DNA from: JAQVEM01 sp964603595
GTDB taxonomy: Bacteria > Actinomycetota > Humimicrobiia > Humimicrobiales > Humimicrobiaceae
Length of the DNA stretch: 64,000 nt
Assembly: GCA_964603595.1 (NCBI GenBank)
Contig: CAZRVN010000001.1
Coordinates: forward strand, 62,001-126,000
Reading direction: 5' to 3'
The stretch's first letter is position 1. Each line of letters opens with the position of its first letter. Below are positions 9,416 to 16,611 of the stretch, in pieces. The translations under genes and the position numbers were made by a program. The notes below the pieces were generated by a model. That model was not told the DNA's origin and did not search any database. It was given only the letters and a program-made list of their open reading frames with translations.

Positions 9416-9823
9416 TCAATTTTTATCTATATCCTTTATATATGGTTTTATATCTATTACAGGTGTTCCATCAAGCATATCAACATTTCTGACCTTTAGT
9501 AGATTATTCTTAACTTTTAGCAGTTGAACAACTGATAATCCTATATGGTTGGGCCTGTATGGGGACCTGCTGGCAAATACACCCCTTGATAAATTAGAGC
9601 CCGGCGGGATTGCTGTAAGTCTGTAGCTCTTCAGCCGGTCAAAATAAAAGAGGACGACAATATATTTGTATTTTTCCAGTCCTTCAAGGCCCTGCACGTA
9701 TTTTTTATAGATTTTGATAGTGCCTTCTGCTCCATCGGAATATCTGGCCTGCCTGGGGGATTCTCCCATATGTTTAAACGGTGTTTTTATTTTTCCTATA
9801 GGTCTTATAATATATTCTTTCAT
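9416..9823 (-). CDS. TrmO/TsaA-like tRNA t6A37 methyltransferase domain protein
   Basis: This is a 135-residue single-domain protein of the TrmO (YaeB, UPF0066) family, which uses S-adenosylmethionine to N6-methylate t6A37 in tRNA. It starts with IRPIGKIKTPF and shows SPRQARYSDGAEG. The SAM-pocket hallmark is SPYRPNHIGLS, followed by LDGTPVIDIKPYI. It is much shorter than E. coli TrmO (~235 residues) and lacks its C-terminal domain, as is usual for archaeal and many anaerobe members. Only one base separates it from the upstream double-ATPase gene, so it is the last gene of the importer operon. Why a tRNA modifier sits there is unclear, so a non-tRNA role cannot be excluded. Confidence 0.82.
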   Translation of the reverse strand: MKEYIIRPIGKIKTPFKHMGESPRQARYSDGAEGTIKIYKKYVQGLEGLEKYKYIVVLFYFDRLKSYRLTAIPPGSNLSRGVFASRSPYRPNHIGLSVVQLLKVKNNLLKVRNVDMLDGTPVIDIKPYIKDIDKN

Positions 9824-9824
9824 T

Positions 9825-11405
9825 TCATCTTAATCTTTCTTTTGTGATAATACCATTTTCCAGTTTTAAAATCCTGTCACTTACTTTCCTTGCAACTCCA
9901 AGGTCATGGGTTATAAAAAGCATTCCAAGGCCCCTTTCTTCCTGTATGCGGTTTAGTAGTTTCAGTATTTTTGCCTGAATGCTCGCATCAAGTGATGATG
10001 TAGGTTCGTCGGCAATAAGAAGTTTAGGGGACAGGACAAGGGCTCTTGCAATAACGACTCTCTGGAGCTCACCGCCGCTTAAGTGGTGAGGATACAGATG
10101 AAGGAAATTTTTATCTGTGGGGAGCTCTACTTCTGAAAGGACTTTTTTTGCGTCTTCTATCATATCTGATTTGCTCTTTACTCTGTGTATTACCATGGGC
10201 TCTATAACTGCATCAAGAACATTTAAACGATGGGAAACTGCAGATTCTACCTCCTGGAAAATCATCTGTGTTCTTTTATAAAAACTGAAATCCCATTTTT
10301 CTATCTTTTTATTTTCAAGATATATATTGCCACCAAAGGGTTTTATAAGTCCCATAATTATTTTAGCAAGAGTAGTCTTGCCTGAACCGCTTCTGCCCAG
10401 AAGAGTGACTGTTTCACCTTCATAAACGTTGAGGTAAGCGGACTTAAGAACTGTTAAATTATTGTAGCTCTTGCTTATATTTTCTACATTTAATAAAGGA
10501 ATAATTCCTCCACGGTGGCAGGCGAGCATTGTATCTCCATACTTTTTAAGCGGGGGCCTGTATATCCTGCATATATTAATGAGCTGGGTGCACCTCGGCC
10601 AGAATGGGCATCCTGTATCAACAAATTCAGGCCTTCCCCTTATACCCTGAAGGTCTTTTGTTCTGTTCATAGATGGATATGACCTTATAAGACCTCTGGT
10701 GTATGGATGACGCGGGTTTGAAAAAATCTTTTTTGTGTGTCCTGATTCTACAGTACTGCCTCCATATAATACCATTGTTTTTTCAGATAATTTTTTTACG
10801 GTATCAAGGTCGTGGGTTAAAAGTAGAGCTGTTCTGCCCTGACTTAATTTTTTTATAACCTTGATTAAGCTGTTTTTGGTTTCGTTGTCAAGTGATGAGG
10901 TAGGTTCATCAAGTATGATAAGTTCCGGTTCAAGTATGTAAGCCATAGCTATAAGAACCTTTTGTTTTTCACCCATGCTAAGCTGGTGTGGGTAAGCGCT
11001 GGCTCTATTAGAAGGGAAACCAACCCTTTCAAGCATATTATTAATTTGTAAGTTATTCTTTTTACCATTTAGAATTTCACTTATCTGGTTGTATACACTG
11101 ATAGTGGGGTTGAGTATATTGTCTATATTCTGGAAGACCATGGAAATTTTTTTCCACCTTATTTTTAGAAGTTCCTGCCGGCTTGCACTGCATATATCAG
11201 TTCCGTTAAATAAAATACTTCCCGATATCTCTGCATCAGCAGACTGCTCTGAAAGGAGGCCCATAATACTCATGGCAAGTGTTGTTTTACCAGTCCCTGA
11301 TTCCCCGACTATAGCCACAATATCACCTTTTTTTACTTCAAAGTTTAGGTTTCTTAAAACTTTTTTGTTGCCGTATGAAGCACTTAAATTTTTTATTTTA
11401 AGCAT
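9825..11405 (-). CDS. Peptide/nickel-type ABC importer, fused double ATPase (DppD-DppF)
   Basis: Two ABC ATPase domains sit in one 526-residue chain, where most dipeptide/oligopeptide systems use two separate proteins. Domain 1 has Walker A GESGTGKTT (34-42), a deviant signature LSMGEKQK and Walker B LIILDEPTSSLD. An oligopeptide-transporter C-terminal segment follows with cysteine-rich GCPFWPRCTQLINIC. Domain 2 has GRSGSGKTT, a canonical LSGGELQR signature, LLIADEPTSSLD and the H-loop FITHDLGVA. The missing glycine in the first signature (LSMGE) suggests unequal ATP sites. The start overlaps the end of the upstream permease gene by 8 nt. It powers import across the cytoplasmic membrane; the substrate is unknown. 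Confidence 0.92.
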   Translation of the reverse strand: MLKIKNLSASYGNKKVLRNLNFEVKKGDIVAIVGESGTGKTTLAMSIMGLLSEQSADAEISGSILFNGTDICSASRQELLKIRWKKISMVFQNIDNILNPTISVYNQISEILNGKKNNLQINNMLERVGFPSNRASAYPHQLSMGEKQKVLIAMAYILEPELIILDEPTSSLDNETKNSLIKVIKKLSQGRTALLLTHDLDTVKKLSEKTMVLYGGSTVESGHTKKIFSNPRHPYTRGLIRSYPSMNRTKDLQGIRGRPEFVDTGCPFWPRCTQLINICRIYRPPLKKYGDTMLACHRGGIIPLLNVENISKSYNNLTVLKSAYLNVYEGETVTLLGRSGSGKTTLAKIIMGLIKPFGGNIYLENKKIEKWDFSFYKRTQMIFQEVESAVSHRLNVLDAVIEPMVIHRVKSKSDMIEDAKKVLSEVELPTDKNFLHLYPHHLSGGELQRVVIARALVLSPKLLIADEPTSSLDASIQAKILKLLNRIQEERGLGMLFITHDLGVARKVSDRILKLENGIITKERLR

Positions 11406-12231
11406 CCTTTAACCTCGGGTCTATTATTTTTTCTATTAAATTGCTAAGCAGTGTAAAAGAAACAAGAACCAGGGAAAGCATTATACCTGAAGGCAAGAGC
11501 CACCACAACCATACCGGAAGATAATAAAATTCTAGGGCATTGTGCATCATGGTGCCAAGACTTATTGATGAAAGACTTGATATTCCTATGAAGGCCATGC
11601 CCGCTTCAAGAAAAACAGCCGAGCGTGCGTTGTGTAAAAATGATGCCATTATTATATTTCCAAGGTCGGGTATTATATGCCTTGTGAGTATATAGGCCTT
11701 TTTTGCACCAAATGTTCTTGCTGAATATATGTGTATTTTCTGCTTTATGACAAGGGTCTGTCCCCTTATAATCCTTGCGCCTCCCTGCCAGTGGAATAGG
11801 GATATTAATATTACCAGACTTATCAAATTTGGCTTTATAAAGGCGGAGATAAGAATAAGTATTATGATGGAGGGGATTACAAGCATGGAATCAATAATTC
11901 TCATTATCACCTCATCAAATAAACCCCCTGTAAAGCCGGCAAGAACACCTATAGCAACACTCAGTAATGTAGCAAGTAAACCTGCACTTATGGATACAAA
12001 CATAGATGTCCTCAGACCGAAAAGAAGTCTTGAGAATATATCCTGCCCAAGGTCATTTGTACCGAGGATATTGGTAAGCGAAGGTTCCGAGAGTATCATT
12101 TTACTAAAAGTTTCAGGGTCTTTTGTAAAGAGAGGAGCTATTATGGTAATTAGAAAAAGAATTGTGAGGATAACAAGTCCTGCCTGGGCACTTTTATTCT
12201 TTTTTAAGTTTTTCCTGACGCTAATATGCAT
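11398..12231 (-). CDS. Peptide/nickel-type ABC importer permease (DppC family)
   Basis: This 277-residue integral membrane permease has about six hydrophobic segments. It shows the N-terminal DppC features: a cytoplasmic helix, a first TM (VILTILFLITIIAPLF) and a periplasmic loop with LGTNDLGQDIFSRLLFG, the family hallmark. The EAA-like coupling loop lies near YSARTFGAKKAYILTRHIIP. The 5' end overlaps the upstream dppB-like gene by 11 nt and the 3' end overlaps the ATPase gene by 8 nt, so translation is tightly coupled. It pairs with the next permease to form the channel. Confidence 0.93.
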   Translation of the reverse strand: MHISVRKNLKKNKSAQAGLVILTILFLITIIAPLFTKDPETFSKMILSEPSLTNILGTNDLGQDIFSRLLFGLRTSMFVSISAGLLATLLSVAIGVLAGFTGGLFDEVIMRIIDSMLVIPSIIILILISAFIKPNLISLVILISLFHWQGGARIIRGQTLVIKQKIHIYSARTFGAKKAYILTRHIIPDLGNIIMASFLHNARSAVFLEAGMAFIGISSLSSISLGTMMHNALEFYYLPVWLWWLLPSGIMLSLVLVSFTLLSNLIEKIIDPRLKDA

Positions 12232-13189
12232 AATTTATCCTCGGGTCGAGCTTTACATAGAATATGTCTATTAAAAAATTAATAATAAGGACAAGCAGTG
12301 TTACAATAAGAAGACTGCCCTGCAGGACAGGATAATCCCTGTTTAGTATGGAGTTATAGATAAGACTTCCCATTCCGGGGTATGAAAAAACTATTTCTAT
12401 AAAAATAGCACCGGTAATAAGCTGTGTACCAAGGTGGATACCGGACTGGGTGGCTATGGGAATAAGGGAGTTCCTTCCTGCATGTAAATATCTTATTCTG
12501 CTGTCTGACAGTCCCTTTGCCCTGGCAAGCAGCACGTAAGGTTCTTTTATATTAGATATCATTGAGTTCCTGGTAAGAAGATAGCAGGATGAAATAAACA
12601 CAAGAATTAGACTGGAAAGTGGCAGTATAAGATGCTTAAGGAAATCAAGGTAAAGCTTGATACCTGTTAGGCCTGAATATGCTTCCCTCGCTCCCTGCAG
12701 GGGAAGAATTCCTAAAATTACTCCAAAGATTACTAGAAAGACCACACCCACAAAAAAGCTTGGAAAACTGGAAGAAAAGATAACAGTAGATAGGATAAAC
12801 CTGTCGATTTTTTTGCCTCTCCTCCAGCCGGATTCTATACCAAGGATTATGCCTGAGATGCCTGAAAAAAACATGGAAAGGCCCATAAGCAGTAGGGAAT
12901 AAGGGATATAAGATGTTAGGACATCCAGTACAGGTTTTTTATAATAAAATGAGTAGCCAAGATTGCCTTTAAAGATAGATATTATATATATAAAATATTG
13001 TGTTAAAAGCGGCTTGCCGAGGCCATAAGCTTCATTTATATAATCCCTTGCCTCGCTTGATAGATTAATGAGTACCTCGTCACCATAGATAGCGCTTAAG
13101 GGGTCTCCGGGCAAAAGTCTCGGCACCACAAAATTTAAAGTTATAATTATAAAGAAAGCTATTATATAGCTAAGCCATCTCTTTTTCAT
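12221..13189 (-). CDS. Peptide/nickel-type ABC importer permease (DppB family)
   Basis: This 322-residue permease has an N-terminal TM (LSYIIAFFIIITLNFVVPRLLPGDPL) typical of DppB/OppB proteins. The GLGKPLLTQYFIYI segment follows, with TM spans in the rest. The EAA loop is YVLLARAKGLSDSRIRYLHAGRNSLIP, matching the binding-protein-dependent transporter consensus. The C-terminus ends DIFYVKLDPRINYAY, as expected for DppB (DPR motif). It starts 15 nt after the binding-protein stop, consistent with one operon in the order binding protein, DppB, DppC, double ATPase, TrmO-like. Confidence 0.93.
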   Translation of the reverse strand: MKKRWLSYIIAFFIIITLNFVVPRLLPGDPLSAIYGDEVLINLSSEARDYINEAYGLGKPLLTQYFIYIISIFKGNLGYSFYYKKPVLDVLTSYIPYSLLLMGLSMFFSGISGIILGIESGWRRGKKIDRFILSTVIFSSSFPSFFVGVVFLVIFGVILGILPLQGAREAYSGLTGIKLYLDFLKHLILPLSSLILVFISSCYLLTRNSMISNIKEPYVLLARAKGLSDSRIRYLHAGRNSLIPIATQSGIHLGTQLITGAIFIEIVFSYPGMGSLIYNSILNRDYPVLQGSLLIVTLLVLIINFLIDIFYVKLDPRINYAY

Positions 13190-13204
13190 GTTAAATATTT
13201 TATA

Positions 13205-14773
13205 TTATATATCAATAAAAGCAGTTTTATTTAAAGGAACCGGTATTCCTGTGGCAATGCCTCCTTCAGTAAAGAAGATATTAATATTTTCATTATGAGC
13301 CCAGTACCAATGAGGATAGTAAAGGGTTATGGAGGGAAGTTCCTCTGAGTATATTTTCTGTATTTCATATAACATCTGGACCCTGGCAGCCCTGTCCATT
13401 TCCTTTACCTGTAAATTAAGAAGTTCTATCAGTCTTTCGTTTTCAAAATAACGGACGCTGTTAAATCCTTCATTTATTATTACCCTGTTTAGTGATTCGG
13501 GGTCTCCTCCCAGCCCGCCGTGCCCGCTTATGGCAATGTCAAAATCCCAGTTTTCTATTTTGCTGTCAAGAGTTTTGGCTTCATAGCTAACTAGGTCTAT
13601 TTTTATTCCCACATCCTTCAAATTTTCCTTTATAACACGGGCATCCCTTTCAAAATCGCCCTCGCTTACTGCAAGTTCCAGTCTGAGCACATTACCATCT
13701 TTATAATAATAGAGGTCCTTTCCAATTGACCATCCCATATCTTCTAAAATTTCTTTGGCTTTTTCAGCATTATATTCATACTGGGGAGTATTTTCATTAT
13801 ACCAGGTGATGTTGGCAGGGGGCATGAGGCCTGCACTACCTTTAACCGCGAAGCCCCTCCGGGATATTTCTACAATCTGATTATAATTTATAGCATAGGC
13901 AAGAGCATGCCTGAAAGATTTTTCTCCAATAAGTTCATTGGTCTGGTGATTAAGTATTAGTTTTGCTGCCCATATCGGGGGTTCCTGCTTGATTTCAAAA
14001 CCGCTTTCTTCCAGGTCTGATACTACATCAGGGGGTATGGAACCTGCATCTATCTCGCCGGATTCAATCATTGCAGGCATGGATTGTTCGGATGCTTTGA
14101 CAAATGCGATACTGTTAATGTTTACATCTCCAAGGTAATAGTCCTGGTTGGCCTCATAGAGGTAAGAGCCCTCCTGGCTGTTATAATCTTTTAAAACAAA
14201 AGGTCCTGTGCCTATGAGTGCATCATTTTTATTATAGGATAGGGGATCCTCTATATTTTCCCATATATGCCGGGGGAGGATAGGGAGTGTTCCTGCAATA
14301 TTATCAAGAAATGGAGCATACTTTTCGGTTAAATTAACGCACACTGTATAGTCGTCCAGTATTTCTACTGATTTTATTATATTTGAGTTTACCCATACCC
14401 AGGGATATTCTTTTATATAGTCAAAAGTAAAGGCGACATCTGAGGCGCTGAACCGCTCTCCATCGTGCCAGAGAACATCTTTTCTTAAATAAAATGTAAA
14501 GCTGTTTTTGTCTTCATCATAAGTCCAGCTCCCTGCAAGCATGGGTATAGTGTTTCCTTCTTTATCTTTCCAGACCAGGGTATCAAATATTAAGCTCATT
14601 CTTATGTAGCCCGGCCCCCGGGAATACATTCCGTAAGGGGAGGGGAAGCCCCAGTCTCCTGTTGTGTCACCAATCTTTATTATCTCATGTGCTGAAGTAT
14701 CGGCCTGGGAGGAGCATGATAGGGAAAGAAGCAGGAGTGATATAAGTATAAGGAGAAAAAGAATTTTTCTCAT
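13205..14773 (-). CDS. Peptide/nickel-type ABC importer substrate-binding lipoprotein (SBP_bac_5)
   Basis: This 522-residue extracytoplasmic solute receptor is the first gene of the importer operon. The N-terminus MRKILFLLILISLLLLSLSCSS is a lipoprotein signal with the lipidated cysteine at position 20 (lipobox LSLSC, with Ser rather than the usual Leu/Val at -3). The fold order is canonical: N-half with FYLRKDVLWHDGERFSASDV and GTGPFVLKDY, then the hinge region, then C-half with FRHALAYAINYNQIVEI and YYPHWYW. A weak AAAGG lies just upstream of the ATG. It is useful as the ordinary counterpart of the rearranged binding protein at 56.2 kb. The ligand cannot be deduced. Confidence 0.93.
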   Translation of the reverse strand: MRKILFLLILISLLLLSLSCSSQADTSAHEIIKIGDTTGDWGFPSPYGMYSRGPGYIRMSLIFDTLVWKDKEGNTIPMLAGSWTYDEDKNSFTFYLRKDVLWHDGERFSASDVAFTFDYIKEYPWVWVNSNIIKSVEILDDYTVCVNLTEKYAPFLDNIAGTLPILPRHIWENIEDPLSYNKNDALIGTGPFVLKDYNSQEGSYLYEANQDYYLGDVNINSIAFVKASEQSMPAMIESGEIDAGSIPPDVVSDLEESGFEIKQEPPIWAAKLILNHQTNELIGEKSFRHALAYAINYNQIVEISRRGFAVKGSAGLMPPANITWYNENTPQYEYNAEKAKEILEDMGWSIGKDLYYYKDGNVLRLELAVSEGDFERDARVIKENLKDVGIKIDLVSYEAKTLDSKIENWDFDIAISGHGGLGGDPESLNRVIINEGFNSVRYFENERLIELLNLQVKEMDRAARVQMLYEIQKIYSEELPSITLYYPHWYWAHNENINIFFTEGGIATGIPVPLNKTAFIDI

Positions 14774-14828
14774 TTACCAACCTTTCTATTTAAAAAAATA
14801 GCTGATTTGTTTTAGTTATTGAAAACTA

Positions 14829-14857
14829 ATTATATAGCGGCAGTGCTACTTTTACAA
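14829..14857 (-). promoter_or_regulatory. Predicted sigma70-type promoter of the ABC importer operon
   Basis: Read on the minus strand, a TTGTAA -35 (14852-14857) and a perfect TATAAT -10 (14829-14834) are separated by 17 bp. The start site would fall near 14822, leaving a leader of about 50 nt before the lipoprotein ATG. Position and spacing are good; the -35 matches 4 of 6 consensus bases. Confidence 0.6.
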
Positions 14858-14871
14858 TATTTTGTAGCACT
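14842..14871. promoter_or_regulatory. Inverted repeat overlapping the importer promoter, probable operator
   Basis: Perfect 8-bp arms AGTGCTAC (14842-14849) and GTAGCACT (14864-14871) flank a 14-bp AT-rich spacer. The element covers the -35 box and most of the promoter spacer of the minus-strand importer operon. That is where a repressor would block RNA polymerase. No adjacent gene for a matching regulator is evident, apart from the HTH antitoxin of the divergent locus. Confidence 0.55.
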
Positions 14872-14951
14872 TATTTATTTATTTTTACATAAGACCTAAT
14901 AATACCTGCTTTCTATATAAGATTGATAATAATTTTAATAAAATAATTCAT

Positions 14952-15005
14952 TATGTAAAATATTTCTACTTACATAGTTGACAAATAATTTTTACATATT
15001 ACAAT
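14952..15005 (+). promoter_or_regulatory. Promoter and operator-like half-sites of the toxin-antitoxin operon
   Basis: A consensus TTGACA (14978-14983), a 16-bp spacer and TACAAT (15000-15005) form a strong sigma70-type promoter whose start site would be about 15011-15014. Just upstream is an inverted repeat TATGTAA (14952-14958) / TTACATA (14970-14976). A further TTACATA lies inside the promoter spacer (14992-14998) and another at 14885-14891. This arrangement is what an autoregulatory HTH antitoxin would use. Confidence 0.65.
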
Positions 15006-15013
15006 TAAGACAA

Positions 15014-15802
15014 ATGGTAAAGAATCTATATAAAAAAATTAAATTACTGAGAAAAGAAAATAGCTTTTCACAGGAATATATTGCTAAAGGACTTGGAATG
15101 TCAAGACCCACTTACATGCAGATTGAAAAAGGGGAACGGGAGTTGACTATATCTGAGGCAGGAAAAATTGCAGGTATTTTTAGCATGCGGATGGAAGAAC
15201 TATTATCAACGGAAAAGGTTTCAGAGAAAAAGGTTATTTTTGAAGAAGAGAAGCCACAGAAAAAATCTAAAGAAACCGGAATTCGTATTATTGTTAAACG
15301 AGCAGATATTATAAAGTTCAAGGAGGTTCTTTTATATATTTTAGAAAAAGTGGGAGCAAAAACGAATATTGGTGAGACCGCTTTATATAAACTTCTCTAT
15401 TTTATAGATTTTGATTTTTATGAAAAGTTTGAAGAGCAGCTAACAGGTGCGCGGTATATTAAAAATCATTATGGGCCAACACCGTTAGAATTTAAAAAGA
15501 TTATTGAGGAGATGGAAAAGAAAGGTGAAATAGAGAAGGTAAAAAGCAAATATTTTAAGTATAACCAAAAGAAATATCTGCCACACAGAAAACCTGATTT
15601 AAAAAAGTTATCTGCACAGGAAGTGAAGCATATAGATGGAGTACTTGCCCGTCTTTCGGATAAGAATGCTAGTGAAATAACCGAATATTCCCACAGTGAC
15701 GTTCCCTGGCGGGTTCATAGATATGGTGAGATTATGAGCTACGAAAGTGTGTTTTATCGAGACACAGTTCATTCTGTAAGGGAATATGAAGATGAACTTT
15801 GA
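15014..15802 (+). CDS. HTH-Panacea (DUF4065) antitoxin
   Basis: This 262-residue protein begins with a Cro/C1-type helix-turn-helix (about 5-62), including KENSFSQEYIAKGLGMSRPTYMQIEKGER. After a charged linker comes a Panacea/DUF4065 domain (about 110-240) with the landmarks ALYKLLYFIDFDFYEKF, LTGARYIKNHYGPTP and SHSDVPWRVHRYGEIM. Panacea domains are known as versatile antitoxin modules. The downstream gene overlaps and encodes a RelE-like protein. The start is ATG 15014: the only earlier in-frame start (TTG 14978) is the promoter -35 box itself, and the predicted mRNA 5' end lies at or just before the ATG. The message is therefore probably leaderless. It likely represses its own promoter through the half-sites upstream. 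Confidence 0.85.
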   Translation: MVKNLYKKIKLLRKENSFSQEYIAKGLGMSRPTYMQIEKGERELTISEAGKIAGIFSMRMEELLSTEKVSEKKVIFEEEKPQKKSKETGIRIIVKRADIIKFKEVLLYILEKVGAKTNIGETALYKLLYFIDFDFYEKFEEQLTGARYIKNHYGPTPLEFKKIIEEMEKKGEIEKVKSKYFKYNQKKYLPHRKPDLKKLSAQEVKHIDGVLARLSDKNASEITEYSHSDVPWRVHRYGEIMSYESVFYRDTVHSVREYEDEL

Positions 15803-16142
15803 TGAAACTGCTGAATTTTCTAAAGATTTCAGGAAATTGTCAAAAAAGTATAAATCATTATCTGACGACCTTCTTGAATTCAGGAAAGTTATTTCAGAGT
15901 TTCCCCTGGGTACGGGCAGGAGTTTTGCGGTACTGGTAAAAGAAGAAAATATAAAAATTATAAAAGCCCGTCTTTTTTGCCGTTATTTAAAAGGTTCTTC
16001 ACTAAGGATTATTTATGCTTATTGGGAAAGTAAAAAGAGGGTAGAGTTTATACAGCTATATTTTAAGGGTGATATTGGGAGTGAAGACCTTAAGAGGATT
16101 AAGAGATATTTACATAATAAGGTAATAAGGATGACTCTGTAA
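15786..16142 (+). CDS. RelE/ParE-superfamily-like toxin of the Panacea pair
   Basis: This small basic protein of 118 residues has a RelE-like pattern. N-terminal helices (FDETAEFSKDFRKLSKKYKSL) are followed by a beta-rich core (IKIIKARLFCRYL, SLRIIYAYWES, VEFIQLYFKGD) and a final GSEDLKRIKRYL. The pattern resembles RelE/YafQ-like mRNA interferases ending in a conserved F/Y-x-K-x-D motif. The start codon (ATG 15786, or ATG 15792) lies inside the antitoxin gene, so the two are translated in tight coupling, antitoxin first. Function as the toxin is inferred from family resemblance and genetic layout; catalytic residues cannot be assigned confidently by eye. Confidence 0.65.
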   Translation: MKMNFDETAEFSKDFRKLSKKYKSLSDDLLEFRKVISEFPLGTGRSFAVLVKEENIKIIKARLFCRYLKGSSLRIIYAYWESKKRVEFIQLYFKGDIGSEDLKRIKRYLHNKVIRMTL

Positions 16143-16317
16143 GGTAGTAAGTTGGTAACAGCACGACACCGGGAGATTGGTGAATTGTCTTAAATTATGG
16201 TAGTTCGGGACAAATTGAAAATATTTTTACTATAATAAGGTAATTTTAGCAAGCTTTTAATATTTGATTAAGTCTATTAAGATATTGAAACATTAAAAGT
16301 AAGTAAGTATTATTAAT
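16143..16317. other. Gene-free start of the 16.1-16.6 kb gap
   Basis: The gap between the toxin gene and the hydrolase gene is 469 bases. Apart from the HicB-like remnant at 16318-16470 I see no gene, RNA or clear terminator in it. The remainder is stop-rich AT sequence and fits decayed accessory DNA. Confidence 0.5.
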
Positions 16318-16470
16318 ATGTCTGTGCCTAAGAAATTTATTTTTTCACATATAATTAAAAAAGAGAAAAACAGCTCTAGTGCCTATTGCTCTGAGCTGGA
16401 CGTATGCCCACAGGGTGAAACCGTGGAAGATGCAAATAACAATCTAAAAGAAGCTATTATTTTATATTAA
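16318..16470 (+). pseudogene. HicB-like antitoxin fragment, probably decayed
   Basis: A 50-codon reading frame from ATG 16318 ends in a HicB-family signature (CSELDVCPQGETVEDANNNLKEAIILY). Typical orphan HicB-type antitoxins read ELDV-x-QG-x-T-x-EEA-NLKEA-x-LYLE and continue for another 15-25 residues. Here the frame stops with TAA exactly where TTA (Leu) would be expected, and a second stop follows within a dozen codons. No hicA-like partner is seen. No good Shine-Dalgarno precedes the ATG. I interpret it as a remnant of a second toxin-antitoxin locus next to the Panacea pair. A very short functional protein is possible but less likely. Confidence 0.5.
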
Positions 16471-16611
16471 GAAACCATTTGTAAAATTGCTTGAAAAAGC
16501 AGGTTTGTTAGAGAAGAAATATTTGACCAGATTATTTAAAGGGCAAAAATATCTTTGTTGCTATAATAGATTATTAAACTTACTTGAACACAGATAAATA
16601 AGGGGTAAAAG

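Noticed and set aside
14978..15013. TTG start of the antitoxin gene 36 nt upstream of ATG 15014
   Set aside because: The TTG is the first half of the TTGACA -35 box, and the extra residues would be encoded across the promoter and -10 element.
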